Assembly: GCF_030651995.1 (NCBI RefSeq)
Contig: NZ_JAUSBN010000055.1
Span: forward strand, 93,118 to 157,117
Direction: 5' to 3'
From: Reyranella sp.
GTDB lineage: Bacteria > Pseudomonadota > Alphaproteobacteria > Reyranellales > Reyranellaceae
DNA: 64,000 nt
In this document: positions 34,507 through 47,353 of the stretch, one piece after another
Layout of the letters: each line of letters begins with the position of its first letter
Numbering within the stretch: the stretch's first letter is position 1
Notes under the pieces: generated by a model
The model's input: only the letters and a program-made list of their open reading frames with translations
What the model was told of the DNA's origin: nothing
Database searches by the model: none
Made by a program: the position numbers and the translations under genes

Positions 34507-36213
34507 ATGTTTGACCTCGTCATCCGAAACGGAACCGTGATCGATGGCTCCGGCGCCCCGCGCCGCGTCGCCGATGTTGCAGTGCAAGGCGGCCGGATCG
34601 CCGCCGTTGGTCCCAAGCTGGGCGCCGGCAAACGCGAGTTCGATGCCGAAGGGCTCATCGTGGCCCCGGGCTTCGTCGACATCCACACGCACTATGACGG
34701 TCAGGCGACCTGGGATCCGTTCGTCACGCCCTCCTCGTGGCACGGCGTCACCACGACGGTGTTTGGCAATTGTGGCGTCGGCTTCGCGCCGGTGCGGCCC
34801 GGCGCTTCCGGCTACCTGATCAACCTGATGGAAGGCGTCGAGGACATTCCCGGCACCGTCCTCAGCGAGGGCGTGAAGTTCAACTGGGAGTCCTTCCCCG
34901 ACTATCTCGACGCGCTGGCCTCGATGGACCGCGCGGTCGACGTGGCCGCACAGCTCCCTCACGGCGCGCTGCGCTTCTATGTGATGGGCGATCGCGGCGC
35001 CGACCATGCCGAGGTGCCGACCGAACGCGAGATCGAGGAGATGGCCCGCCTTACCGAAGAGGCGCTGCATGCCGGCGCCATGGGCTTCACGACCTCGCGC
35101 ACGACCAAGCACAAGGCGCGCGACGGACGGTTCACGCCCTCGCTCAGCGCCCGCGAGGCCGAGCTGCTGGGCATCGCCCAGGGCATGAAGCGCGCCGGCC
35201 GCGGCGTGCTGCAGGTCAATTCGGACTTCGGCCCCGGTGAATTCGAGGCACTCGACGCAGCGGCCAGGCTGGCGGGCCGTCCGCTCTCCTGCCTGCTGGT
35301 CCAGGTCGATGCGCAGCCGAAGCTGTGGCGCGAGACGCTCGACCAGATCAATGCCGTGCGCCGCAGCGGCCGCGTGGCCAACGCGCAGGTGGGCTCCCGG
35401 CCGATCGGCGTCATCATGGGTCTCGAGACGACGGCGCATCCGTTCGCGGGCCACCGCGCCTGGCTCGACATGCGCAAGCTGTCGCCCGAGGAACGCTACC
35501 AGCGCCTCGTCGCCGACGCCGACCTGCGCAAGGCGCTCACCGAGACGCAGCAGGAGCCCAACCCGCGCGCCTTCATGGCCCAGGCGTTCGACCGGATGTT
35601 CCCGATCGACGAGCGGCCCGACTACGAGCCCGACGGCAAGGACTCGATCGCAGCGATCGCGGCGCGCACCGGCCGCACGCCGCAGGCGGTGGCGCTCGAG
35701 GAAATGATGTCGCGCGGCGGCAAGGGCCTGCTGATGCTGCCGTTCGAGAACTACGCCTATGGCAGCCTCGACGTGGTGCACGAGATGATCACCGACCCCG
35801 CGTCGGTGTTGGGGATCGCCGATGGCGGCGCCCATGTCGGCGTGATCTGCGACGCCTCCTCGCCGACGTCGCTGCTGACCCTGTGGGGCCGCGACCGCAC
35901 GCGCGGACCGAAGCTAGATCTCGAATTCCTGATCGCCAAGCAGACGCGCGGCACGGCCGAGGCCTACGGGCTGATGGACCGTGGCCTGCTGGCGCCCGGC
36001 CACAAGGCCGATATCAACGTGATCGACTTCGATGCCCTCACCCTGAAGCGCCCCGAGGTGACCTACGACCTGCCGACCGGCGGCCGCCGCCTGATCCAGC
36101 GCGCCTCGGGCTACCGCCACACGTTCAACGCCGGCGTCGAGACACTGCAGAACGACGAGCTGACGGGTGAACGCCCGGGCCGGCTGGTGCGAGGCGCGCA
36201 GACGGCGCGCTGA
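34507..36213 (+). CDS. N-acyl-D-amino-acid deacylase/D-aminoacylase family amidohydrolase
   Basis: A 568-aa metal-dependent amidohydrolase. The N-terminal LVIRNGTVIDGSGAPRRVAD is typical, and the first metal site GFVDIHTHYDGQATWDP is at about 58-74. Further motifs are GNCGVGFAP at about 89-97 and ADGGAHVGVICD near 438, which carries the catalytic-type Asp. The HKADINVIDF tail returns to the small beta domain. The family removes acyl groups from D-amino acids or acts on related amides. ATG 34507 was chosen because the upstream extension is opposite the divergent reductase gene. A palindromic repeat follows. Confidence 0.82.
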   Translation: MFDLVIRNGTVIDGSGAPRRVADVAVQGGRIAAVGPKLGAGKREFDAEGLIVAPGFVDIHTHYDGQATWDPFVTPSSWHGVTTTVFGNCGVGFAPVRPGASGYLINLMEGVEDIPGTVLSEGVKFNWESFPDYLDALASMDRAVDVAAQLPHGALRFYVMGDRGADHAEVPTEREIEEMARLTEEALHAGAMGFTTSRTTKHKARDGRFTPSLSAREAELLGIAQGMKRAGRGVLQVNSDFGPGEFEALDAAARLAGRPLSCLLVQVDAQPKLWRETLDQINAVRRSGRVANAQVGSRPIGVIMGLETTAHPFAGHRAWLDMRKLSPEERYQRLVADADLRKALTETQQEPNPRAFMAQAFDRMFPIDERPDYEPDGKDSIAAIAARTGRTPQAVALEEMMSRGGKGLLMLPFENYAYGSLDVVHEMITDPASVLGIADGGAHVGVICDASSPTSLLTLWGRDRTRGPKLDLEFLIAKQTRGTAEAYGLMDRGLLAPGHKADINVIDFDALTLKRPEVTYDLPTGGRRLIQRASGYRHTFNAGVETLQNDELTGERPGRLVRGAQTAR

Positions 36214-36231
36214 TCTCCACAAGAGTAACCC

Positions 36232-36357
36232 CGTCGTCTCGACCGAAGCCGAGCACAGCGAGGCGGAGTGGAGAGACCTTCTCTCAACGATTTTCCGGCA
36301 TTTGGTGGAGAGAAGATCTCTCCACTTCGCCCCTTCGGGGCTTCGGTCGAGACGACG
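36232..36357. repeat. Palindromic intergenic repeat (~126 bp)
   Basis: Inverted repeat with outer arms CGTCGTCTCGACCGAAGCC at 36232-36250 and the exact reverse complement at 36339-36357. Inner arms GTGGAGAGA and TCTCTCCAC carry the pairing further. It fills the gap between the convergent amidohydrolase and urtE genes and can form a long hairpin that may stop transcription in both directions. Confidence 0.85.
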
Positions 36358-36366
36358 AGTTTTTCC

Positions 36367-37064
36367 CTACACCGTCATGTGCTTGCGCACGGCCTCGACG
36401 TCGAAGGTTTCGCGCGTACCCGAGAGCACGACTTCGCCGCGGTCCATGACGGCGAAGTCGTCGGCGAGTTCGTGGGCGAAGTCGAGATACTGTTCGACCA
36501 GCACGATCGCCATGTCGCCCCGCTGGCGCAGGTAGACGATGGCGCGGCCGATGTCCTTGATGACCGACGGCTGGATGCCTTCGGTCGGCTCGTCGAGCAG
36601 CAGGAGCTTGGGTCGCATGGTGAGCGCCCGGCCAATCGCGAGCTGCTGCTGCTGGCCGCCCGAGAGATCGCCGCCGCGGCGCTTCAGCATCGACTGCAGC
36701 ACCGGGAAGAGCTCGAACACCTCGTCCGGCACCTTCTTGTGCTCGCGGCTGACCGGCGCAAAGCCGGTCTCGAGATTCTCTTTCACCGTCAGCAGCGGGA
36801 AGATCTCGCGGCCCTGCGGGACCAGCGCCACGCCGCGCCGCGCGCGCTCGTAGGGCGGCAGCTTCGAGACTTCCTGGCCGTCGACCTGGATGGTCCCGGA
36901 GGCGATCGACTGCATGCCGGAGATGGCGCGCAGCAGGCTGGTCTTGCCGACGCCGTTGCGGCCCAGCAGGCAGGTCACGCGGCCGATCGTGGCCGACAGC
37001 GACACGCCGCGCAGCGCCTGGGCGGCGCCGTAGTAGAGATTGACGTTCTGGACTGAAAGCATCG

Positions 37065-37068
<4 letters not shown>
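36367..37068 (-). CDS. urtE: Urea ABC transporter ATP-binding protein UrtE
   Basis: A 233-aa LivF-like ATPase. It opens MLSVQNVNLYYGAAQALRGV as UrtE does. Walker A GRNGVGKTS is at about 35-43, the signature LSGGQQQQLAIGRAL near 136, and Walker B LLLLDEPTEGIQP near 157. Start and urtD stop overlap as ATGA. It is the last gene of the urea-import/urease array and ends beside a palindromic repeat. With UrtD it powers high-affinity urea uptake. Confidence 0.93.
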
Positions 37069-37822
<754 letters not shown>

Positions 37823-37826
<4 letters not shown>

Positions 37827-38941
37827 GCCGGCGCCCTCGCCTTGCGGGCCTGCGACCGGTTCTTCATCTGGCCCCACAGGCCCACGATGCCCTTGGGCAG
37901 CAGCAGCGTGACGACGATGAAGAGCGCGCCCAGCGCGAACAGCCAGACCTCCGGCAGGGCGCCGGTCAGCCAGGTCTTGCCGAAGTTCACCAGGACGGCG
38001 CCGATGATCGGGCCGACCAGCGTGCCGCGGCCGCCGACGGCCACCCACAGAACGGCCTCGATGGAGTTGCCCGGCGCGAACTCGCCGGGATTGATGATGC
38101 CGACCTGCGGCACGTAAAGGGCGCCCGCGACGCCCGCCATCGCGGCCGACAGGACGAAGACGAAGAGCTTGAAGCCCTCGACCCGATAACCGAGGAAGCG
38201 CATCCGGCTCTCCGCGTCGCGCACCGCCGTGAGCGCCTTGCCGAAGCGCGAACTGACGACCGCGGCCGAGATGATGAGGCCGAGGGCGAGCGCGACGGCC
38301 GAGGCGAAGAACAGCGCGGCACGGGTCTCGCTGGCCTGGACCGAATAGCCGAGGATGTCCTTGAAGTCGGTCAGGCCATTGTTGCCGCCCAGGCCCATGT
38401 CGTTGCGGAAGAAGGCCAGCATCAGGGCGAAGGTCATCGCCTGGGTGATGATCGACAGATAGACGCCGGTCACGCGGCTGCGGAAGGCGAACCAACCGAG
38501 TGCGAAGGCCAGCACGCTGGGCACCAGCACGACCATGATGGCCGCGAACCAGAAATGGTCGAAGCCGTGCCAGAACCAGGGGAGTTCCTTGTAGTTCAGG
38601 AACACCATGAAGTCGGGCAGGATCGGGTTGCCGTAGACGCCGCGGGTGCCGATCTGGCGCATGAGATACATGCCCATGCAGTAGCCGCCCAGCGCGAAGA
38701 AGGCACCGTGACCCAGCGAGAGGATGCCGCAAAAACCCCACACCAGATCGACCGCCAGCGCGAGCAGCGCATAGCAGAGATACTTGCCGAAGAGTTGCAG
38801 CACCCACGACGGCACGTGTGCCGGGTTCGTCGCGGCCAGGATCAGGTTGGCCAGCGGCAGGGCGATGCCGACGGCCAGAATCAGCAGGACGCAGAGGCGC
38901 AGGTTGCGGTCCATGCCCTGCCAGAGAAAGCGCGTGATCAT
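37823..38941 (-). CDS. urtC: Urea ABC transporter permease UrtC
   Basis: A 372-aa LivM-like permease with eight to nine hydrophobic segments. The region LVWGFCGILSLGHGAFFALG near 63-82 and the RVTGVYLSIITQAMTFAL block are characteristic of UrtC. The EAA-like loop is ALTAVRDAESRMRFLGY near 245. ATG 38941 overlaps the urtB stop (ATGA). With UrtB it forms the urea channel across the inner membrane. Confidence 0.92.
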
Positions 38942-40551
38942 TCGACGGACCGCCCCTTCAGCGCGAACAGGCCGCGGGGGCGTCGCTGGATGAACATGAT
39001 GATGAAAACCAGAACCAGGATCTTGCCCAGCACGGCACCGGCATAGGGTTCCAGGAACTTGTTCACCACGCCGAGCGTGAGCGCACCGATCAGCGTGCCG
39101 AACAGGTTTCCGACGCCGCCGAACACCACCACCATGAAGGAGTCGATGATGTAGCCCTGGCCGAGGTTGGGGCTGACATTGTCGATCTGGCTGAGCGCCA
39201 CGCCGGCCAGCCCGGCGATGCCCGAGCCCAGGCCGAAGGTCAGCGCATCGACACGCGGCGTGCGGATGCCGACGGCCGAGGCCATCGGGCGATTCTGCGT
39301 GACGGCGCGCATGTAGAGGCCGAGCGGCGTCTTGCGCAGGAGCAGGATCAGCGCGACGAAGACGACCAGCGCGAACACCACGATCCAGAGCCGGCCATAG
39401 GTGATGTTGAGCTGGCCGAGCTGGAAGGTACCGGACATCCACGACGGCGCCCCGACCTCGCGGTTGGACGAGCCGAAGATCGAGCGTACCGCCTGCTGCA
39501 GCACGAGCGACAATCCCCAGGTCGCGAGCAGCGTGTCCAGCGGACGGCCGTAGAGAAAGCGGATGATTGTGCGTTCGATCAGGATGCCGATCGCGCCCGA
39601 GACGAGGAAGGCGAGCGGCAGGGCGATCACAAGCGAAACGTCGAACAGGTGCGGCGCCGACGTGCGGATGACTTCCTGGACGACGAAGGTAGTGTAGGCG
39701 CCCAGCATGACCATCTCGCCATGCGCCATGTTGATGACGCCCATGGTGCCGAAGGTGATGGCGAGCCCGATGGCGGCCAGCAGCAGCACGGAGCCGAGCG
39801 AAATGCCGTACCAGACGTTCTGCACCATCTGCCAGGCGGCCAGCGTCTGCTCGATCGAGTCGGCGCCGGCCGTGGCAGCCGTCTTGACCTCGCCATCAGA
39901 GGCGGCGGCGACGGTCTTGAGGATGCCGAGCGAATCGCGGTCACCGCGCTCACGAACCAGGGCGATCGCGGCGAGCTTCTGTGCCGGGGGAGAATCGGCG
40001 GTCGCGAGGACGATGGCGGCACGCGCCTCGCTCATGGCGCGCTTGATGCGCGGGTCCTTTTCGGCGGCAAGCGCCTGGTCGAGGGCTGCAAGGGCCGTCG
40101 CATCGCGGCGCTTGAAGAGCGCGTCGGCGGCGCTGAGCCGGGTCCTGGCATTGGGGCTCATCAGCGTGAGCGAACCGACCGCAGCTTCGATCGTGCCGCG
40201 CAGACGATTGTTGACCCGCACCCTTTCGAGATCGGCTTCGACGGCATTGCCGGCCGGCTTGCCGGACACCGCTTCGGTCAGCGCCAGCCTGTTGCCATCG
40301 GTCTTGCCGATGACCACGAGCTTGTCGGACGTGCGGGTATAGAGCTGCCCGGCCCCCAGGGCTTCGAGGATCGGCGCGGCGCGCTCGTCGCCCGACGCAG
40401 CCAGCGCGGTGATCGCCGCCTCGCGCTCGCTCAAGCCGCCGGAGGCGAGATTGCCGACAAGGGTGGCGAGGTCGGCAGCGTGGGCCGCTCCGGCCAGTGC
40501 CAGCGACGCCAGCACCGAGAGCAGGACCGAGAACGGTCGAATGAATTGCAT
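38938..40551 (-). CDS. urtB: Urea ABC transporter permease UrtB with long N-terminal extension
   Basis: A 537-aa LivH-like permease. A Sec-type signal (LSVLASLALAGAAHA) is followed by a helical, HEAT-like periplasmic region to about residue 240, then about eight transmembrane segments starting at WYGISLGSVLLLAAIGLAIT. This extended architecture is normal for UrtB (about 520-540 aa). INMAHGEMVMLGAYTTFVVQ is the typical permease motif. It has no clear Shine-Dalgarno sequence and is separated from urtA by 75 bases that contain a hairpin. Confidence 0.92.
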   Translation of the reverse strand: MQFIRPFSVLLSVLASLALAGAAHAADLATLVGNLASGGLSEREAAITALAASGDERAAPILEALGAGQLYTRTSDKLVVIGKTDGNRLALTEAVSGKPAGNAVEADLERVRVNNRLRGTIEAAVGSLTLMSPNARTRLSAADALFKRRDATALAALDQALAAEKDPRIKRAMSEARAAIVLATADSPPAQKLAAIALVRERGDRDSLGILKTVAAASDGEVKTAATAGADSIEQTLAAWQMVQNVWYGISLGSVLLLAAIGLAITFGTMGVINMAHGEMVMLGAYTTFVVQEVIRTSAPHLFDVSLVIALPLAFLVSGAIGILIERTIIRFLYGRPLDTLLATWGLSLVLQQAVRSIFGSSNREVGAPSWMSGTFQLGQLNITYGRLWIVVFALVVFVALILLLRKTPLGLYMRAVTQNRPMASAVGIRTPRVDALTFGLGSGIAGLAGVALSQIDNVSPNLGQGYIIDSFMVVVFGGVGNLFGTLIGALTLGVVNKFLEPYAGAVLGKILVLVFIIMFIQRRPRGLFALKGRSVE

Positions 40552-40579
40552 GTGCTGTGACTTGGCCCGGGAGATGGAA

Positions 40580-40605
40580 ACGGGGCGACCCTGAAGTCGC
40601 CCCGT
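40580..40605 (-). terminator. Hairpin between urtA and urtB
   Basis: Ten-base perfect stem (40580-40589 with 40596-40605) and a six-base loop. Read on the transcribed strand it is followed directly by TTTCC. It lies 21 bases after the urtA stop. It probably attenuates transcription or protects the urtA 3' end, so that the binding protein is made in excess over the membrane parts. Confidence 0.6.
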
Positions 40606-40626
40606 CCGATAAGTCCTGCGCGTCGG

Positions 40627-41931
40627 CTACTTGGCCGCCTTGCCGATGCACTTGTTGGCAACGGTGTCGAAGTTTCCGCAGTTCACGGGCTTCGTCCAAT
40701 CGGCCTTCAGGTTCTTGGAGTCGTCGAGGATCGGCGACCACGCGGCACCCGGGACGAGGCCGGGGGTCTTCCACACCACGTCGAACTGGCCATTGCCCTC
40801 GATCTCGCCGATCAGCACCGGCTTGGTGATGTGATGGTTCGGCAGCATCTCCGAGATCCCACCCGTCAGGTTCGGGACCTTGATGCCGATGAGCGCGTCG
40901 ATCACCTTGTCGGGGTCGGTCGTACCGACCTTCTTGACCGCTTCGACCCACATCCTGAAGCCGATCACCGAAGCTTCCATCGGATCGTTGGTCACGCGCT
41001 TCGGGTTCTTGGTGAAGGCCTGCCAGGTCTTGATGAACTCCGCGTTGGCGGGATCCTTCACCGACTGGAAGTAGTTCCAGGCCGCGAGATGGCCGACCAG
41101 CGGCTTGGTGTCGATGCCGGCAAGCTCTTCCTCACCGACCGAGAAGGCCACGACCGGAATGTCCTTGGCCTTGATGCCCTGGTTGCCGAGCTCCTTGTAG
41201 AACGGGACGTTGGCGTCGCCGTTGATCGTCGAGACGACGGCGGTCTTCTTGCCGGCCGAGCCAAACTTCTTGATGTCGGCCACGATCGACTGCCAGTCGG
41301 AATGACCGAACGGCGTGTAGTTGATCATGATGTCTTCCTTCGGAACGCCCTTCTGCAGGAGGTACGCTTCGAGGATCTTGTTGGTCGTGCGCGGATAGAC
41401 GTAGTCGGTGCCGGCCAGGACCCAGCGCTTCACGTCGCCGCCATCCTTGCTCATCAGGTAGTCGACCGCCGGGATCGCCTGCTGGTTCGGGGCGGCGCCG
41501 GTGTAGAACACGTTACGCTGGCTCTCCTGGCCCTCGTACTGGACCGGGTAGAACAGGATGCCGTTCAGCTCCTCGAACACCGGCAGCACCGACTTGCGGC
41601 TGACCGACGTCCAGCAGCCGAACACCACGGCGACCTTTTCCTTCTGCAGCAGCTCGCGCGCCTTCTCGGCGAACAGCGGCCAGTTCGACGCCGGATCGAC
41701 CACCACGGGCTCCAGCTTCTTGCCCAGCAGGCCGCCCTTCTTGTTCTGCTCTTCGACCATCATCAGCACGACGTCCTTCAGGGTCGTCTCGCTGATTGCC
41801 ATCGTGCCCGACAATGAATGAAGGATGCCGACCTTGATCGTATCCCCCGCCTGCGCGAACGCGCTGGTCGCCGCGCTGGCCACCAGGCCGGCGGCGACGA
41901 GGCCCGTCCGCATGAGTGTTCCGAATTTCAT
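40627..41931 (-). CDS. urtA: Urea ABC transporter substrate-binding protein UrtA
   Basis: A 434-aa periplasmic urea receptor with a Sec signal (MKFGTLMRTGLVAAGL, cleavage at AFAQA near residue 27). The mature part begins DTIKVGILHSLSGTMAISET, the classical UrtA opening, followed by VFGCWTSVSRKSVLPVFEE and FYPVQYEGQE. ATG 41931 has AAGGAG upstream. A sigma-54-type promoter at 41980-41998 would give a leader of about 40 bases. This implies induction on nitrogen limitation apart from the urease genes upstream. Confidence 0.95.
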   Translation of the reverse strand: MKFGTLMRTGLVAAGLVASAATSAFAQAGDTIKVGILHSLSGTMAISETTLKDVVLMMVEEQNKKGGLLGKKLEPVVVDPASNWPLFAEKARELLQKEKVAVVFGCWTSVSRKSVLPVFEELNGILFYPVQYEGQESQRNVFYTGAAPNQQAIPAVDYLMSKDGGDVKRWVLAGTDYVYPRTTNKILEAYLLQKGVPKEDIMINYTPFGHSDWQSIVADIKKFGSAGKKTAVVSTINGDANVPFYKELGNQGIKAKDIPVVAFSVGEEELAGIDTKPLVGHLAAWNYFQSVKDPANAEFIKTWQAFTKNPKRVTNDPMEASVIGFRMWVEAVKKVGTTDPDKVIDALIGIKVPNLTGGISEMLPNHHITKPVLIGEIEGNGQFDVVWKTPGLVPGAAWSPILDDSKNLKADWTKPVNCGNFDTVANKCIGKAAK

Positions 41932-41979
41932 CCCGCTCTCCTTGATCTTCGACGGTTTCTCCCCGCCAGAAATCAAGGG

Positions 41980-41998
41980 AAGCGAGAATCGTGCCAAA
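41980..41998 (-). promoter_or_regulatory. Sigma-54 (-24/-12) promoter candidate for urtA
   Basis: On the minus strand it reads TTTGGCACG-ATTC-TCGCTT. It matches the TTGGCACG half exactly, and the GG and GC dinucleotides are 10 bases apart as required. The -12 half has one mismatch (TCGC for TTGC). The predicted start is near 41970, about 40 bases before the urtA ATG. RpoN with NtrC controls urea and ammonium-scavenging genes in many proteobacteria. Confidence 0.6.
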
Positions 41999-42023
41999 CC
42001 AACCGATGCCCTTCGGGAAAGGA

Positions 42024-42596
42024 TTAGTTGGCGATCAGGACGAGGGCACCCCCGGCCATAACCGCGCCCCCCAGGGCGCGCAATCCCAGGTCGCCTACGG
42101 CGCGGCGCGCAACCCAGCCGAGTCCCAGGCCGGCGGCGTGCAGCAAAGCCGTCGCGGCAACGAACCCCAGAATGTAGAGGCCCGTCCCGTTCGTGGGTGC
42201 CTCGAGAGCGTGGGCGTAGCCGTGAAACACCGCAAAAAGCCCAACCACGGCCATGGCGGCCGCTGACGGAAGCCGCACTGCACCTATGATGAGCGCGCCC
42301 AGCACGAGGACTGACGCGACGATTGCCGCCTCCGCGAGAGGCAGTTTAATGCCCGCGAATCCGGCAGCTGCCCCGACAAGCATCATCGCGATGAAGGAAG
42401 CCGGCACCAGATAGGCGGCGGCCGGGCGCTTCACCGACAGCAGCGAGGCCCAGACACCGACACCGATCATCGCCAGCAGATGATCGACCCCGGTAAACGG
42501 GTGGGCGAAGCCCGACGTCTCGTGTCCTGAGTGGGCCAGCACGGGGCTTGCCACCATAACGAGCAAAACCGCCAGGCGGATCGTTCGAATCGTCAT
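42024..42596 (-). CDS. ureJ: HupE/UreJ family membrane protein
   Basis: A 190-aa integral membrane protein with a signal-like first segment ending VLAHSGHE and five to six further hydrophobic segments. The family motifs HPFTGVDHLLAMIGVG (about 32-47) and FHGYAHALEAP (about 124-134) carry the His/Asp residues thought to bind nickel. HupE/UreJ proteins import Ni2+ for urease or hydrogenase. It lies 16 bases after ureG, so supplying urease nickel is the likely role. Confidence 0.85.
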   Translation of the reverse strand: MTIRTIRLAVLLVMVASPVLAHSGHETSGFAHPFTGVDHLLAMIGVGVWASLLSVKRPAAAYLVPASFIAMMLVGAAAGFAGIKLPLAEAAIVASVLVLGALIIGAVRLPSAAAMAVVGLFAVFHGYAHALEAPTNGTGLYILGFVAATALLHAAGLGLGWVARRAVGDLGLRALGGAVMAGGALVLIAN

Positions 42597-42612
42597 TAAA
42601 TGCTCCTCTACT

Positions 42613-43232
<620 letters not shown>

Positions 43233-43236
<4 letters not shown>

Positions 43237-43661
43237 TTGTCCATTTCTCCAGCCACCAGGGCAATGTATCCCACGCCGAGCAACAGGCAGTAAGGCGAAT
43301 AGTACCGCCGGTTGCGGGTAGCAAACGGTTCAGTCGTGAAATGCGCCTTCCACCGATGACTGAACCCCGCGATTCCACGTGCCACGAAGATGCCGGCAAT
43401 CATGTAGGTGCCGGCCAGCACGGCCGGTTCGGCGATACGGCCCAGCACGTACCAGGGCCACAGCGCCATCACGGCAAGGACCAGCGCTACGAGGAAGCAC
43501 TGCCAGGAAGGCGGCATGCGGCGGCGCCCGTCTCCGACGACGCTCCGCGCGAGGGCTTCCTCGCTGGCTTCCGGCCAGTGGCTGCCCAGGCCCCACATCA
43601 CATGGATCACGGCGATGGCGCCGACACCGATCGTCAGGAGAATAGCCATCAGGGCGGTCAT
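43233..43661 (-). CDS. DUF3995-type membrane protein inside the urease operon
   Basis: A 142-aa protein with four transmembrane segments (about 2-24, 52-73, 81-102 and 120-138) and a [19 protein letters not shown] loop after the first. ATG 43661 overlaps the ureF stop (ATGA) and its own stop overlaps ureG, so it is translationally embedded between two urease accessory genes. It is not a standard urease protein. It may help metal or urea movement, or be a passenger; I cannot assign a function. Confidence 0.7.
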
Positions 43662-44341
43662 GAGCGGAACAGCCGTGTGTATTGTGTTTCGTGACGGAGC
43701 GAACACCAGTCGAGCAGCGGCGTCGCCGTCCCGACCTCGTCCAGGGATTCGACCGCGATGGCGGCCCGGGTCGCATCGTTGACCGAAGCTTCGAGCGCGG
43801 CCAGGGCGAGTTGGCCGTCGGTCTGGCCGAGCGGCACGGCGCGCAAGGCCGCGGAGATCAGGTTGGCCGTGAAGGCGTGGAGATAACCCGCCAGCGCCTG
43901 TTCGAGCGCAATGCCGTGGACCGCGGCGGCGAGTGCCACGGCGACCGGCAGGGCCAGTTCGCCGTCGAGCCGCCGATGCACCTCGTCGAACGCGGCGTGG
44001 GGCCAGGCCGTGCGCGTGATCGACAGAAACGAACCGCCCTGCTGGCGCGATTCCAGCGCCATCTCCGAGGTGCCGCGCCAGGCCGCGGCGCGTTCGGCGA
44101 TGGCGTCGAACGAGGACCAGTCGGCCTGGTGGGCGGCCCGCCAGCCGGCCGCGAACAACGCCCCATCGACCGCGCCCGTGCCTCGTCGCAGGATGCTGTC
44201 GAGCCAGGCCACCAGCGAGACGCGATCCTTGATCAGGCCCTCTTCCACCGCGGTCTCGACGCCGTGGCTGTAGCTGAAGGCGCCGATCGGATAGGCCGGC
44301 GACAGCCAGGCAAGCAAGCGGTACAGCGGGTCGCTAGCCAT
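43658..44341 (-). CDS. ureF: Urease accessory protein UreF
   Basis: A 227-aa helical UreF. It opens LYRLLAWLSPAYPIGAFSYS and has HGVETAVEEG, both diagnostic. GRLA-type ends are replaced here by THLF-like YTRLFRS. UreF forms the UreDFG activation complex on apo-urease and gates the UreG GTPase. The ureE stop lies eight bases inside the ureF start. Confidence 0.92.
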   Translation of the reverse strand: MASDPLYRLLAWLSPAYPIGAFSYSHGVETAVEEGLIKDRVSLVAWLDSILRRGTGAVDGALFAAGWRAAHQADWSSFDAIAERAAAWRGTSEMALESRQQGGSFLSITRTAWPHAAFDEVHRRLDGELALPVAVALAAAVHGIALEQALAGYLHAFTANLISAALRAVPLGQTDGQLALAALEASVNDATRAAIAVESLDEVGTATPLLDWCSLRHETQYTRLFRS

Positions 44342-44822
44342 GACGCTCCGCATGCAGTTCACCGTGGCGATGCCCGGTGTCGTGATTGTGCTGGCCGTAG
44401 GCGCCACCCTCGGGGTCAAAGGGCGCGCGGACCTTGCGCACCTCGGCACCGAGCCCCTTCAGCATGTCGACGATGACGTGATCGTCGCGGATCAGGATAC
44501 GATCGCTGTCGATCTGGGTGGGCAGGTGGCGATTGCCGAGATGCCAGGCGAGGCGCGCGAAGGACGCGGCATCGCGGCCGCGCACCTCGACGAGATCCTC
44601 GTCGGCGGCCTTCACCTCGACGAAGCCCCCCTCCTCCAGTTTGAGACCGTCGCCGGTGTGCAGCACCACGGGTTCGAGCAGGTCGAGCAGGAAATCAAGT
44701 CCGCCGTCCCCCAGCATGCGCAGGCGCCGACGGTAGCGGTCGTCGAACAGCAGGGTGACGGTGTCGATGCGCTCGAACGCCGGCCAGCGACCGGCGCGCA
44801 CGACCTCGGTGGCGCGCTTCAT
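44334..44822 (-). CDS. ureE: Urease accessory nickel chaperone UreE
   Basis: A 162-aa nickel metallochaperone. The N-terminal domain binds UreG-related partners, and the central LAWHLGNRHLPTQI near 94-107 contains the conserved GNRH. The C-terminus is histidine-rich (six His in the last 18 residues), as in many UreE proteins. ATG 44822 has GAGAGG six bases upstream. A 71-bp palindromic repeat separates it from the urease structural gene. Confidence 0.92.
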   Translation of the reverse strand: MKRATEVVRAGRWPAFERIDTVTLLFDDRYRRRLRMLGDGGLDFLLDLLEPVVLHTGDGLKLEEGGFVEVKAADEDLVEVRGRDAASFARLAWHLGNRHLPTQIDSDRILIRDDHVIVDMLKGLGAEVRKVRAPFDPEGGAYGQHNHDTGHRHGELHAERHG

Positions 44823-44850
44823 GGGCATCCTCTCGCGCATCTCGCACCCA

Positions 44851-44921
44851 TTGTCATCCCGAGCGCAGCGAGGGACCTTTGAAACAACAGGAAGGGTCCC
44901 TCGCTGCGCTCGGGATGACAA
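44851..44921. repeat. Palindromic REP-like repeat, copy A (71 bp)
   Basis: Inverted repeat with arms TTGTCATCCCGAGCGCAGCG at 44851-44870 and the complement at the right end, continuing through AGGGACC/GGTCCCT. It lies between ureE and the urease alpha gene inside the operon. A second copy with the same arms is at 63910-63981. The stable hairpin may set the relative stability of structural and accessory messages. Confidence 0.9.
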
Positions 44922-44944
44922 TCTTGGAATCGCATGCGCTGTGC

Positions 44945-46990
<2,046 letters not shown>

Positions 46991-47001
46991 GGCGTCTCTC
47001 C

Positions 47002-47304
<303 letters not shown>

Positions 47305-47353
47305 TCATTTCCCCCGGCCGGTTGGCCCCGACTATAGCGCGAGCGAGTTTGCA

